Notes under the pieces: model-generated | The model's database searches: none | What the model was told of the DNA's origin: nothing | Seen by the model: only the letters and a program-made list of their open reading frames with translations | In this document: positions 46,619 through 55,826 of the stretch, piece after piece | Numbering within the stretch: position 1 is the stretch's first letter | Layout: the number at the start of each line of letters is the position of its first letter | NCBI GenBank assembly: GCA_000980375.1 | Contig: LARD01000026.1 | Location: 3,450 to 67,449, forward strand | Reading direction: 5' to 3' | DNA length: 64,000 nt | DNA from: Clostridium sp. K4410.MGS-306 | Lineage (GTDB): Bacteria > Cyanobacteriota > Vampirovibrionia > Gastranaerophilales > Gastranaerophilaceae | Position numbers and translations under genes: made by a program

Positions 46619-47122
46619 TTATACATCTGCTTTATCAATGCTGTTAATAAAGTCTTCTATATACTTTCTGTGCAGCTGTTTGTCTTTGTCCAGTGCTGTT
46701 TTAATCTGTCTTTGAGCAATTTCTATTGAAGAGGAAGCAACATTGTTAAGAAGCTCGCCTTTTATGTGGTTTTGTTCTGTTTCAATTTGCTTTTCAATAT
46801 TTTGTTTAAGCAAAGCTACAGATTTATCGAGGTCTTCTCTTGCTTTTTGTTCAAAAGATTTTGCCGTTTGTTCAGCTTTATCGACAATAGCTTTTAATTC
46901 GTCTTCTATGTGTTCAAGTGAATCAGCAATGTTTTGAAAATCTTTTTTAGCCTCTTCTTTGATTGCATCAGACTCTTCCACTTTGCTTTTTATAGAAGCT
47001 GTCATATCTTCTATTTTTTGCCCTACTTTCAATTTGTATGCAATAAAAGCAAACAAAGCAATCATTATAGCAAAGTTAATAACGTTTGAATGTAATATGT
47101 TAGAGAAGCTAAAATCAAGCAT
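46619..47122 (-). CDS. atpF: ATP synthase b subunit
   Basis: The 167-residue protein has one N-terminal membrane helix (NVINFAIMIALFAFIAYKL) and a long right-handed coiled coil rich in E and K, the peripheral stalk. Its start overlaps the b' gene by eight bases. It is more diverged than b'. Confidence 0.93.
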   Translation of the reverse strand: MLDFSFSNILHSNVINFAIMIALFAFIAYKLKVGQKIEDMTASIKSKVEESDAIKEEAKKDFQNIADSLEHIEDELKAIVDKAEQTAKSFEQKAREDLDKSVALLKQNIEKQIETEQNHIKGELLNNVASSSIEIAQRQIKTALDKDKQLHRKYIEDFINSIDKADV

Positions 47123-47591
47123 TTTTCTTCATTACCTCTTCCACTTCCTGTTCACCTACAGGTTCGAATGCAATGCCTTCTCCCATAAGTTTTGTGGTGA
47201 GACGGTTTGCAAGATCTGCAACATCGTATTTCATATTAGCTGCTGCTTCATCCTTCTGGTGAGCAAGGTTTTGTTTTTGTTCGCTAAAGTAGCTGGTGAC
47301 ACTGTCTTTTGTGTCATTTAGTACTTTAGATTTTTCTTCTTTGATTGCATCGGCTTTTGACGCAACTATATCACGCGAAGTTCTTTGTGCTTCAGCGACT
47401 CTGGCGTCTTTGTCTACCAGAAGTTGTTGTGCTTTTTTATGATGTTCATCAGCTTCATTTTTATTTGCGTCAATATAATTTTGTCTTTTTTCCATGATTT
47501 CAAGCACGGGTTTGTACAAAATTTTGTTCATTATAAAAATGAATACGATAAAACTGATTGCTGATACTAATATAGTTGCGTTAATTTCCAT
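47115..47591 (-). CDS. ATP synthase b' subunit
   Basis: The 158-residue protein has one membrane helix (ILVSAISFIVFIFIMNKILY) followed by KPVLEIMEKRQNYIDANKNEA, the typical b/b' junction, then a coiled coil. It precedes the b gene. Two different b-type genes are a mark of cyanobacteria, chloroplasts and some alphaproteobacteria. Confidence 0.92.
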   Translation of the reverse strand: MEINATILVSAISFIVFIFIMNKILYKPVLEIMEKRQNYIDANKNEADEHHKKAQQLLVDKDARVAEAQRTSRDIVASKADAIKEEKSKVLNDTKDSVTSYFSEQKQNLAHQKDEAAANMKYDVADLANRLTTKLMGEGIAFEPVGEQEVEEVMKKNA

Positions 47592-47615
47592 AATACAAAT
47601 TCTTATTTTTTACTA

Positions 47616-47861
47616 CTAACCAAGTAATTGCAAAGCTATGAATAATGCATAGATAGCACAAGCTTCTGCAAGACCTGCACCGATAATGAAGTAAATCAAT
47701 GCTTTACCTGCAATTTCAGGCTGTCTTGATACAGCATCCAAAAGACCTTTTGTTGCAATACCCAAACCTATTCCGGCACCGATTGCACCAAAACCGATTG
47801 CAATACCTGCACCTAATTTAGCCATTGATGCAACTTCAACTGCTACTTGTTCTACTGCCAT
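47616..47861 (-). CDS. atpE: ATP synthase c subunit
   Basis: The 81-residue hairpin forms the rotor ring. The loop RQPE is present, with the ion-binding Glu in GLAEACAIYAL. The helix-1 position usually occupied by Gln in sodium-type rings is Leu here (GIGLGIA), and the residue after Glu is Ala rather than Ser or Thr. These residues point to proton coupling. Confidence 0.96.
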   Translation of the reverse strand: MAVEQVAVEVASMAKLGAGIAIGFGAIGAGIGLGIATKGLLDAVSRQPEIAGKALIYFIIGAGLAEACAIYALFIALQLLG

Positions 47862-47903
47862 AATTTTCTCCTTTTTTATTTACTAATTCTGGTTATTTTA
47901 TAA

Positions 47904-48590
47904 TTAATGTTCTTCTTCCTGCGCAGCCATTGCTATGTAAGCCGTGGACAGCAGCATAAATACAAGAGCCTGGACAAATGCAACAAATACCTCAAAAAGC
48001 ATAAACGGAAGAGGTAAAAGATAAGCACAAAGTCCGACAAAAGTAACTATCAAAAGCTCGCCTGCCAGTATGTTGGCAAAAAGACGGAGAGCCAGTGAGA
48101 AAGGTCTTACAACCATTTCTAAAAGCTCAATCAACGCCATTATTATACCTACCGCGCTGAACTCGTGTAAAAAGTACTTGAGCCCTTTAACTTTTACGCC
48201 CTGATAAACGTAATATATCAAAACCATTATGGCCATTGCGGCTGTCATATTGATATCATTTGTCGGAGAAGCAAGCTCACCGGTTTTTAAATGATACAAA
48301 CGCCACGGCAGCTGGCCCAGAAGGTTGGCTGTTAAAATAAACAGGAATAAAGTTGCAAGAAGAGGTATGTGTTTGCGCCCGTTTTTACCTATCATAGAAT
48401 CGGTCAAGCCAACAAAAGCGCCCAGTATTCCTTCTGCTACTGCCTGGAGTTTTGTCGGAATAATAGACATTTTACGTGTTGCGAGAAAGGCAAAAACAAT
48501 AAGGATTCCCATTGTTATCCACATCGTAACAACTGTATCCACGTTTACGTTAAACTGACCTAGATGTGCAATCCAATGACCTTCTGACAC
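47904..48590 (-). CDS. atpB: ATP synthase a subunit
   Basis: The protein carries the conserved Arg-bearing helix (FSLALRLFANILAGELLIVTF) and SPTNDINMTAAMAIM, with about five to six membrane segments, and forms the proton path with the c-ring. I chose GTG 48590 (VSEGHWIAHLG), preceded by AAGAGG at good spacing; an in-frame TTG at 48644 would add 18 residues but has no ribosome site. It is the first gene of the atp operon, whose promoter must lie in 48591-48813. Confidence 0.94.
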   Translation of the reverse strand: MSEGHWIAHLGQFNVNVDTVVTMWITMGILIVFAFLATRKMSIIPTKLQAVAEGILGAFVGLTDSMIGKNGRKHIPLLATLFLFILTANLLGQLPWRLYHLKTGELASPTNDINMTAAMAIMVLIYYVYQGVKVKGLKYFLHEFSAVGIIMALIELLEMVVRPFSLALRLFANILAGELLIVTFVGLCAYLLPLPFMLFEVFVAFVQALVFMLLSTAYIAMAAQEEEH

Positions 48591-48813
48591 AGTATGTATC
48601 CTCTTTCTATCCGTGATTTCTTCTTGTAATATATCACTTTGCAATGAAAATTACAAACAATTTTATAATTTTATGATAGTACAAAAAGAAATCGGGCTAT
48701 CGGACAGATAGGTGAAATTTATTAACAATTGTAAATTTTATTTAAAAAGCTATTAAGATTTACCCTTACAAAACCGATATACACATTAGTGTTAGAAACG
48801 AAGGAGAAAAGAT

Positions 48814-49098
48814 ATGCCTATAGATCCAATTGCACAACAAAAAATACTGAATCCTGAAACAGCCCCCACACAAGGCCCTAAGACAGCAAAACAACCAAAA
48901 GATATACCTATGGCACCATCTGAGAGCAATTATACAAATACCGAGAATCAAGCACCAAAAGCAAAAAAAGCAGACAATGCCGAAACAAAAGCTCAATTAA
49001 TGAAGATCCAGGAAGAAATGAAAAAAGAGCAGATGCAAGAAGCTAAAAAAGCAATGGAAGAAGGTATGAAAAAAGACTTAAAATCATTCGAAGCATAA
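48814..49098 (+). CDS. Small lysine-rich protein, unknown
   Basis: The 94-residue protein is rich in Pro, Lys and Gln at the N-terminus and has a charged C-terminal helix (LMKIQEEMKKEQMQEAKKAMEEGMKKDL split by its repeats), which looks like a coiled coil. AAGGAG lies seven bases before the ATG and a terminator follows at once, so this short frame is a real gene. No family recognised and no signal peptide. Confidence 0.65.
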   Translation: MPIDPIAQQKILNPETAPTQGPKTAKQPKDIPMAPSESNYTNTENQAPKAKKADNAETKAQLMKIQEEMKKEQMQEAKKAMEEGMKKDLKSFEA

Positions 49099-49101
49099 AA
49101 A

Positions 49102-49135
49102 AAGAAGCCTCTTAATTAATAAGAGGCTTCTTTTT
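49102..49135. terminator. Bidirectional terminator
   Basis: Eleven-pair stem GAAGCCTCTTA/TAAGAGGCTTC (49104-49114 with 49120-49130), loop ATTAA, with A and T runs on both sides. It ends the 48814 gene and rpmB. Confidence 0.9.
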
Positions 49136-49150
49136 AGTTTTCTTTTAAGC

Positions 49151-49342
49151 TTATACAGCTCTTTGCACTTTACCTGCTCTGATGCAAGATGTGCAAACGT
49201 CAATTCTTTTTACAGTGCCGTTTTGGTTAACTTTTACAGATTGAAGGTTAACTTCTTGTCTGTGCACATGTTGTTTATGTGAAAAAGAAATTTTAGCTGC
49301 TTTAAGTCTTGTTTTGCCGCATACTGCGCATTGTTTTGCCAT
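49151..49342 (-). CDS. rpmB: 50S ribosomal protein L28
   Basis: The 63-residue protein has MAKQCAVCGKTRLKAAKISFSHK, then the VKRIDVCTSCIRAGKV motif; the two C-x2-C pairs give a zinc site. Length and sequence are typical. It is monocistronic, between terminators and pdxJ. Confidence 0.96.
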   Translation of the reverse strand: MAKQCAVCGKTRLKAAKISFSHKQHVHRQEVNLQSVKVNQNGTVKRIDVCTSCIRAGKVQRAV

Positions 49343-49435
49343 TTCTATATTCCTTTCAAAGATTAGTTTCTTATTTTACCCTACTGTAAACACAGTGTAA
49401 TATCAAGTACGGATTGAAAATTCTTAACAAAAATC

Positions 49436-50146
49436 TTAAACAATCAAATCTTTCATATCTTTTACAGCTTTTTCCAAACCGTCGAACACTGCTCTGGCTA
49501 TAATATTATGACCGATATTAAGCTCTATAAGTTCCGGAATTTCGTGCATTCTATGGACATTTTCATATGTCAGCCCGTGGCCGGCATTAACTTTCAACCC
49601 GAGTTTTGCGGCCAGAGCAGCCCCTTCTTTGAGATGGTTAAGCTCTTTGTCCTCTAATGGTGTACCCCAGGCTTCAGAGTATCTTCCGGTATGAAGCTCA
49701 ATAAATTGAGCTCCTGTTTTTGCAGCAGCTTCCACCTGTTCTTTATCAGCATCAATAAAGAGGCTTACAATTATTCCTGCATCCACAAGCGGTTTTACAA
49801 AATCTGTTACAAACTCCACTCTCGACGCAACATCAAGCCCGCCTTCTGTTGTAACTTCCTGACGTTTTTCAGGAACAAGACAAACGTTTTCAGGTTTAAC
49901 GTCAAGAGCAATTTTTTGCATTTCGTCAGTCAGCGCCATTTCAAGGTTCAATCTTGTTTTGAGAATATCTTTTAACTCAATAACATCATTGTCGCGGGTG
50001 TGGCGTCTATCCTCTCTTAAATGTACGGTTATGCCGTCAGCACCGGCTTTTTCGCAAAGTATAGCAGCCTGAATCAAGTTCGGTTCCAAACCGCCTCTTG
50101 CATTTCTCAATGTCGCTATATGGTCTATATTTACGCCTAATAACAT
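49436..50146 (-). CDS. pdxJ: Pyridoxine 5'-phosphate synthase
   Basis: PdxJ condenses 3-amino-2-oxopropyl phosphate with deoxyxylulose phosphate to make pyridoxine 5'-phosphate. The 236-residue TIM barrel has [33 protein letters not shown] and [12 protein letters not shown] chose ATG 50146 with AGAGGG upstream; a longer frame to 50200 has no ribosome site. Its presence implies the DXP-dependent vitamin B6 route. Confidence 0.96.
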   Translation of the reverse strand: MLLGVNIDHIATLRNARGGLEPNLIQAAILCEKAGADGITVHLREDRRHTRDNDVIELKDILKTRLNLEMALTDEMQKIALDVKPENVCLVPEKRQEVTTEGGLDVASRVEFVTDFVKPLVDAGIIVSLFIDADKEQVEAAAKTGAQFIELHTGRYSEAWGTPLEDKELNHLKEGAALAAKLGLKVNAGHGLTYENVHRMHEIPELIELNIGHNIIARAVFDGLEKAVKDMKDLIV

Positions 50147-50245
50147 GTTTTTCCCTCTGTGTTCATATGTGTTCTTTTTAACACGCCAAGTATAGCGCAA
50201 AATCCACTTTAAATTAAGGTTTTTTTATAAAGATAATATAAAGTT

Positions 50246-52153
50246 TTATTGAACAGCCAGCTTATCGGCAAGTGGAGAAACAATCCTTGCGTTTAAAGTA
50301 CTATCTGCCTGTTTTATATTATGCGCTATTTTGTCGAGCTCATCAGACCATACAGCGTTTTGTTTAATATACTCCTGTGCATCTTTTTGAGTACCGTCCA
50401 GCTGGAGTCTGATTATCTGTTTCAGCATTTTATTTGCAGCAGGTGTAACTTTTTCAAAATTTACTGTCATTATGCCATTGTCGTCAACACTGAGGGCACC
50501 TTCTTTAATAAAGAAATTGTTCTGCATTATGTTTCTGAGCCTGTGAGCATTGCTAAAGTCAGGTCCTTTTTGGACATATGCACTGAAATAAGAAACCAGT
50601 AGTTTCTTTTGTTGCAGGGGGGTATAAAAACCCTTTTTTGTCAGTACATCGAGCATAACAAGTGCGCCCATATCTGCTTTATTTTCTTCTATTGTATTTT
50701 TGTAAATACCAAGTTTTTCGGTTCCGTTTTTGGGCCCCAGTGAGTGAACATTTTCATGCAAAATGGTAAAATCGTGCAAAGCCTGTGTGTCAAAATATTT
50801 ATGCTGACTTTTATTAAGAATGGCATCCAGTTTTTTTGTTATATTATCAGCATATTTTGCTTCTCGCATTTGGATATGATAGACATTACGCTTTCCACCG
50901 CCTGATATCACGGACAGTTTGTCATTGTTTGGCAGATTTGATGCCAGTGAAATAGCCCCGCGATATGCGCCCAGTTGACCGGTCATATCGACCATCTCAA
51001 CATCTACCATTGTTTGTTTATTATCGTTTTGAGTGATATTTTGTTCATATTCCTCTTTAAAAGGCATATTATCAGCCATTAAAGGCATATAATCCTTTAT
51101 TTTTAACAAATACTCCGTGCCTTCTTTATTAACAATACCTACGCGAACACCGATGTTGTCTTTGGCATATGGAGTAATTCCAAGTTTTTTGAGCATTGCC
51201 GAAAGCTTTTTGTTTTTATTCACAGAAGGGGTCATTCTATCATCATAGGATTCTCTTGTTATTGTAAATTCCAATGGTGTATCCTGGAGTTTTGCCCATT
51301 TTTTATCCGCAAGAGCATCCATATAAGGATTGTTCATCATTAGAGCATTGGCTTGCAAAATCAAATAGCGGTTGAAATCATCGTTTGACGAAGTGAGTGC
51401 GGCAAGCTCAAGCTCTGTTGCGGCATTGACAAACTGCTCTTTAAAATAGTCTGTATAATCCGTTGCTTTAAGATATTTGCCGTCTCTTTCCACCATTGTT
51501 CTCTGGTTTAGTATTTTTTTCACCTCTGATATTTTATTTTTTTTAATCATTAAAATCAGGATATTGTGAAATTCGTCTTCTGTTAAATCTTCTGGGTAAA
51601 AACCGCGCTGCAGCTTGGGTTCAATCCCACGTGCAAGGTTTACGCTGCCGCCTTCAATATCTTTTGCATTAATTCCTTTTTGTGCGTTAAACAATTGTAA
51701 AGTAAGCCTTGCCTGCTCATTGCCTTTTAGTGTTTGTTCTTCCAGATAATTTTTAAACTCAATGTTATGGGGATTATCCTGCATCAAATAGACTTCTTCC
51801 AGTATTTTAGCTGCTTTAACAAGATGTTTAAGAGCTGTCTTATCGCCTTGAGAAAGCTTTTTGTATGCATCGTTGTTTTCATCTATAAGAGTGTAAGCAG
51901 CAAAGTTGTCAGGAGAGGTTCTTCTTTTTAGCTCATCAAAGTTGAGGTTTAGTTTGAAATTTTTCTCTTCCGAATCCAAAGCCCCTTTGAAACTCAAAGC
52001 TGTCATATATTTATTGGCATATGCAAGAGAATTTAGCTGGTGAGACAATACATTTGAGTTTGATTCATATTTCACAGAGCCGGAGTGTTCGGACTTTGCA
52101 TTATTTTTTGAGTAATATACGGAATTAAGGTTATTTATTCTGTTAATTTTCAT
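50246..52153 (-). CDS. Zinc metallopeptidase-like protein, resembling family M49 (dipeptidyl peptidase III)
   Basis: The 635-residue protein has HENVHSLGP (HExxH at residues 466-470), followed by IEENKAD (488-494), a layout like the M49-related hydrolases (zinc ligands in HExxH and EExxAD). GGGAGAAGAG precedes the ATG. The N-terminal 60 residues contain the segment LSFKGAL and are disordered. It has no signal peptide. It may be a cytoplasmic exopeptidase, but the identity rests on motif layout. Confidence 0.6.
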   Translation of the reverse strand: MKINRINNLNSVYYSKNNAKSEHSGSVKYESNSNVLSHQLNSLAYANKYMTALSFKGALDSEEKNFKLNLNFDELKRRTSPDNFAAYTLIDENNDAYKKLSQGDKTALKHLVKAAKILEEVYLMQDNPHNIEFKNYLEEQTLKGNEQARLTLQLFNAQKGINAKDIEGGSVNLARGIEPKLQRGFYPEDLTEDEFHNILILMIKKNKISEVKKILNQRTMVERDGKYLKATDYTDYFKEQFVNAATELELAALTSSNDDFNRYLILQANALMMNNPYMDALADKKWAKLQDTPLEFTITRESYDDRMTPSVNKNKKLSAMLKKLGITPYAKDNIGVRVGIVNKEGTEYLLKIKDYMPLMADNMPFKEEYEQNITQNDNKQTMVDVEMVDMTGQLGAYRGAISLASNLPNNDKLSVISGGGKRNVYHIQMREAKYADNITKKLDAILNKSQHKYFDTQALHDFTILHENVHSLGPKNGTEKLGIYKNTIEENKADMGALVMLDVLTKKGFYTPLQQKKLLVSYFSAYVQKGPDFSNAHRLRNIMQNNFFIKEGALSVDDNGIMTVNFEKVTPAANKMLKQIIRLQLDGTQKDAQEYIKQNAVWSDELDKIAHNIKQADSTLNARIVSPLADKLAVQ

Positions 52154-52323
52154 CTCTTCTCCCTATTAATAAACATCTGGCAAAAAGTAAGCTTTGAATG
52201 CTATAAAACACTAATAACATTTTTTTTGCCGGTCATGTAAAAATATGGTTTAAAATTTATACAAAACTTAATTTTCACATTTGTGATATTATTTTGATGG
52301 TGTGGTACAAAATTTAGAGCATT

Positions 52324-53217
52324 ATGGCAAAAGACATATCAATCATTCTTGTTAATTACAAGACTAAAGATTTAGCAAAACAGTGTATTGAGTCAATTTA
52401 CGAAAAAACTCATGACGTAAATTTTGATATCTACGTTGTTGACAACGGCTCTGACGATGGAATAGAAGAACTTTTAAAACAGGAATTTCCCGGGATAAAA
52501 TTTCTGCAAAGCAATGAAAACAAAGGTTTTGGAGCAGGAAACAATATCGCCTTGAGGGTGTTTGATGCAAAATATGCATTTTTGCTCAATACAGATACAA
52601 TTTTAATCAACAATGCTGTTAAAATTCTCTTTGATTTTATGGAAGCAAATCCAAAAACAGGAGCCTGTGGCGGCAACCTGTATGATGAACAAGGACAAAA
52701 TATTCACTCATATGGAAATATTTTTGATTTGACGGATTTATTTTTAAAAACATTCAATTTACGATACTTTTTTCCAAAACGTCATAGAAAAATGAAAGAT
52801 GGCGGATGTAATTCAAAGAATGAATTAAAAAGTGTAGATTTTATTACAGGAGCTGATCTGATGCTTCGAAAAGAAGCTCTTGATAAAGCAGGACTTTTTG
52901 ATGAAAGATTTTTTATGTATTCAGAAGAAGCTGAACTGCAATACAGAATCAAAAAATCAGGCTACGATATTTTTATTAACCCCGAAGCAAAAATCCTACA
53001 CTTGCATAACAAATCACCTAAAAAACGTGAAAAAATGTATTTTGAATTTTTAAAGAGTAAATATTTATTATTTCGACTATGCTACGGCAGCAAAAGTAAT
53101 TTATGGTTTATAAAAATGCTTTTATATATTTCGTGTATAAACAAAATATTTTCGCACAGAGAAGCTATTTGCAGCTTATTTGATTTTATAAGAAAAGACA
53201 AAATTGAGGTAAATTAA
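52324..53217 (+). CDS. Family 2 glycosyltransferase
   Basis: The 297-residue GT-A protein has the N-terminal ISIILVNYKTKDLAKQCIESI, the nucleotide-sugar DNGSDDG motif, the AFLLNTDTIL (DxD-like) site and a C-terminal WFIKMLL hydrophobic stretch. This is the rhamnosyltransferase-like branch that builds surface polysaccharide. Its stop adjoins crcB directly. Confidence 0.9.
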   Translation: MAKDISIILVNYKTKDLAKQCIESIYEKTHDVNFDIYVVDNGSDDGIEELLKQEFPGIKFLQSNENKGFGAGNNIALRVFDAKYAFLLNTDTILINNAVKILFDFMEANPKTGACGGNLYDEQGQNIHSYGNIFDLTDLFLKTFNLRYFFPKRHRKMKDGGCNSKNELKSVDFITGADLMLRKEALDKAGLFDERFFMYSEEAELQYRIKKSGYDIFINPEAKILHLHNKSPKKREKMYFEFLKSKYLLFRLCYGSKSNLWFIKMLLYISCINKIFSHREAICSLFDFIRKDKIEVN

Positions 53218-53586
53218 ATGTTAAATATTCTGGCAGTATTTTTAGGCGGAGGCATTGGTGCTGCTTGCAGATATCTGATTACAATGATATCAAACAGATT
53301 TTTTGGTATTGCACACTGGGGAACTTTCAGCGCTAATATTATCGGTTGTTTTTTAATAGGGTATATTTTTGGCTATACACTTGAAAAAGCACAAGGGTTC
53401 CCTCCGGCATTAAAGTTGTTTTTGACAGTCGGTTTTCTTGGCGGGTTGACAACGTTTAGTACGTTTAGTTGTGAATCGTTTTGTTTTTTAAGAGACGGAA
53501 AGATTCTGCACTGTGCGCTTTATATGCTGGCAAGTTTTGCAATAGGCCTGTGTGCAACATTTGCAGGTTTTATGCTTGCAAAGTAG
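53218..53586 (+). CDS. crcB: Fluoride channel CrcB/Fluc
   Basis: The 122-residue protein has four hydrophobic segments, the N-terminal GGGIGAACRYLI motif, the GTFSANIIGCFLIG central motif and GFLGGLTTFSTFSCE. It exports fluoride as a dual-topology dimer. It starts at the base after the glycosyltransferase stop. I see no fluoride riboswitch upstream. Confidence 0.94.
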   Translation: MLNILAVFLGGGIGAACRYLITMISNRFFGIAHWGTFSANIIGCFLIGYIFGYTLEKAQGFPPALKLFLTVGFLGGLTTFSTFSCESFCFLRDGKILHCALYMLASFAIGLCATFAGFMLAK

Positions 53587-53690
53587 TTTTACAAGTGTAA
53601 CAAAATATATAGCCATATATGTAACCTGATATCAAATGATATCTATTATGTTATATTTAAGACAGGTTAAAACATGAGGTCTTAGATTAT

Positions 53691-54338
53691 ATGAGAGTCG
53701 GCGCAATTACTGCATCTTACACACACAAAATAAAAAAACAAAACCAAAAGCAACAGTCTTTTAAAGCGGATGTACAAATTGGAAGAATATACATTGATTC
53801 TTTTGGCGAAAAAAATCAACTGAAATATAATGAAGTTTGTGCACTCAACTCCTTATTAAAATATGCCCAAACAGCATATAAAAATGTGGGAACAGACAAC
53901 AATTTAGTAATATTATACCCTTATCTTGAAAAAGATGAAAAAACCAAACAGCAGTATGCCGATATAGAGGTCTGCTTTATGAATAAGAATGCTGAAGAAG
54001 CAAGAAGAGCTATACTCAATAATAAACATAGACTTTACAAAGAATACGGAGATTCCGTTAAAAAAGACTTGCAAGCACTTGCAGACAGAGATGAAACTGC
54101 AATGAAAAGCCTTACTGTTCCATACAAATGGTCTTTTATAAGAGGCAGAGGAAGAGACTGGGGTGAGCCGCTACAAAATGTTCCTACAAAAAAAGATCTG
54201 GATTTTTCGATTAATTGTATCGTAAAGGACAAACTGAGCTGCTACATATTTGATACAGAAAAAGAATTGGTAGTGATAGAACCACCAAAACCTAAAAGCT
54301 ATGATAATGATATTTATATGCCTATAGGCGGATGGTAG
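53691..54338 (+). CDS. Protein of unknown function
   Basis: The 215-residue protein has a basic, glutamine-rich N-terminus (THKIKKQNQKQQSFKADV), a mixed alpha/beta middle (TDNNLVILYPYLEKDEKTKQQYAD) and ends with PKPKSYDNDIYMPIGGW. There is no signal peptide. It shares the short N-terminal SFK segment with other unknown proteins of the window. No family recognised. Confidence 0.6.
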   Translation: MRVGAITASYTHKIKKQNQKQQSFKADVQIGRIYIDSFGEKNQLKYNEVCALNSLLKYAQTAYKNVGTDNNLVILYPYLEKDEKTKQQYADIEVCFMNKNAEEARRAILNNKHRLYKEYGDSVKKDLQALADRDETAMKSLTVPYKWSFIRGRGRDWGEPLQNVPTKKDLDFSINCIVKDKLSCYIFDTEKELVVIEPPKPKSYDNDIYMPIGGW

Positions 54339-54439
54339 TAATATTAAATTTGCTTAATATTAGACATTAATACTAGCAAAAAATTTTCCATGCCTTACTT
54401 ATATAAACAGGTATAAGGGAAAGGTCTTTTTGTCTTTCA

Positions 54440-55000
54440 ATGTCTATTGTAATCAAGCCGAACACAGAAAAGTTTGTCTCCGAGTTTGTGGGCAAACATA
54501 TAAACTCTCCGGAACAAAGACTGATTCAAGGTGCGACAGCACTGGCAATGCAGCCTTTAATAGACTTTAACAACAAAGCTGCAGATGATGACACAAGAGC
54601 TGTTTCCGTTGCAAGAACCATAGGGAAAATTATTGCCGGAACAATTGTCGGAGTCGGTGTAAGATACGCTTCTATTTATGCAGCAAAACAGTTTTCGCGT
54701 TATACCTTAAAAGAAGGGCCCAAATACCTTACTCAAATAAACCGAAAAAGCAAAAGAGATATTCTTCTGCCAAAATTTGATTGCGAAAAAACGCCAATAA
54801 AAAAGCAAGATTTTCTTGATAAATACGACAAATCCGTAAAAACGCTGGGCACAATTATAGCAACATTCGCAATGATTTTTACCAATTTTCTTATCGATGC
54901 ACCTTTAACAAGGATAATAACAAAAAAACTAACATCTCGTGTAAAAGCAAAAATAGAAGATGACAAAATGCCTTTGGAGGTGAAAGATGCCAAAGGCTAG
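54440..55000 (+). CDS. Membrane-associated protein of an unknown two-gene cassette, partner A (copy 2)
   Basis: The 186-residue protein is the paralogue of the gene at 26699-27286. It shows NSPEQRLIQGATALAMQPLID, the SVARTIGKIIAGTIVGVGVR block and a hydrophobic LGTIIATFAMIFTNFLIDAPLT. The middle and tail differ from copy 1, so the duplication is old. It overlaps partner B by 14 bases, a tight coupling. Function unknown. Confidence 0.75.
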   Translation: MSIVIKPNTEKFVSEFVGKHINSPEQRLIQGATALAMQPLIDFNNKAADDDTRAVSVARTIGKIIAGTIVGVGVRYASIYAAKQFSRYTLKEGPKYLTQINRKSKRDILLPKFDCEKTPIKKQDFLDKYDKSVKTLGTIIATFAMIFTNFLIDAPLTRIITKKLTSRVKAKIEDDKMPLEVKDAKG

Positions 55001-55826
55001 CGGTTTTCAAAATTTAATAGAAAAAGTCTGGGGCCAATACGGGGATGATGTTGGCAAATCCCTTATCCATCTCGGAGCGGTAGGGTGGTTTTTCTCTGCT
55101 GTTGCACAGATTGGTATGATTGCAACAAACAAAGATATTGAAAAAAAAGAAAAAAAATTCCTCATACCTCAAGAGATTGCGGACGGTGTAATTAATGTCG
55201 GGCTGTATTATTCCATCTGCCAGGCAATAAAATACATTGGCGACAGTCTTGCCGAAAACAGCGTAATTATGACGCAGACAACGGAAAAGACAATAAGAGA
55301 TATTAACAGAGAAGTACCTTCTACAGTAGGCAATTTTGTGGATGGTGTTGTTAGTGAGCTTAAACGAAACAAAATAATTGAGTCATCAAAAAAACAAAAT
55401 TTAACCGATTTTTTCAAAGGCTCAATAGAATACTTAAAACAAGCACCGCTGAATAAAGATTCACAGAAACGCACTAACAACGATTTAACTATAATAAAAA
55501 ATGCCTTTGACAAATTTGTTACGCCTGAACAAAAAATTCAACAGATAGAAATACTGGAAAAAGCACAAAGAAACTTTAAACAATTCAAAAACGGACTGGG
55601 CGTTATAACAAGCGTTGGCGCATCTATTATTGCGTGCAATATGATAACACCGGTTGCCAGAAATATTACAGCAAATTATTATCAAAAAAAATTGATGAAA
55701 GAACGATATCTGCTCAAAAAGAAAAAAGCCATTCAACCTGTGCTAAAAACCTATTGTGATAACTCAGATAATATGTATGGGTATACACACACTGTATCAC
55801 CTGCATTTAGCGTTTTTAAAATCTAA
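54987..55826 (+). CDS. Membrane-associated protein of an unknown two-gene cassette, partner B (copy 2)
   Basis: The 279-residue protein is the paralogue of 25959-26699. It has GKSLIHLGAVGWFFSAVAQ, KKFLIPQEIADGVINVGLYYSIC and the C-terminal NGLGVITSVGASIIACNMITPVARN. GGAGGTGAAAG precedes the ATG. It overlaps the convergent gmhA-gmhB gene by four bases. The middle (about 100-200) is longer than in copy 1 and charged. Function unknown. Confidence 0.75.
   Translation: MPKASGFQNLIEKVWGQYGDDVGKSLIHLGAVGWFFSAVAQIGMIATNKDIEKKEKKFLIPQEIADGVINVGLYYSICQAIKYIGDSLAENSVIMTQTTEKTIRDINREVPSTVGNFVDGVVSELKRNKIIESSKKQNLTDFFKGSIEYLKQAPLNKDSQKRTNNDLTIIKNAFDKFVTPEQKIQQIEILEKAQRNFKQFKNGLGVITSVGASIIACNMITPVARNITANYYQKKLMKERYLLKKKKAIQPVLKTYCDNSDNMYGYTHTVSPAFSVFKI

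Noticed and set aside
52280..52323. GATGGTGTGG near the crcB operon, recalling a fluoride riboswitch
   Set aside because: The paired arms and the conserved downstream part of the fluoride riboswitch are missing; chance match.
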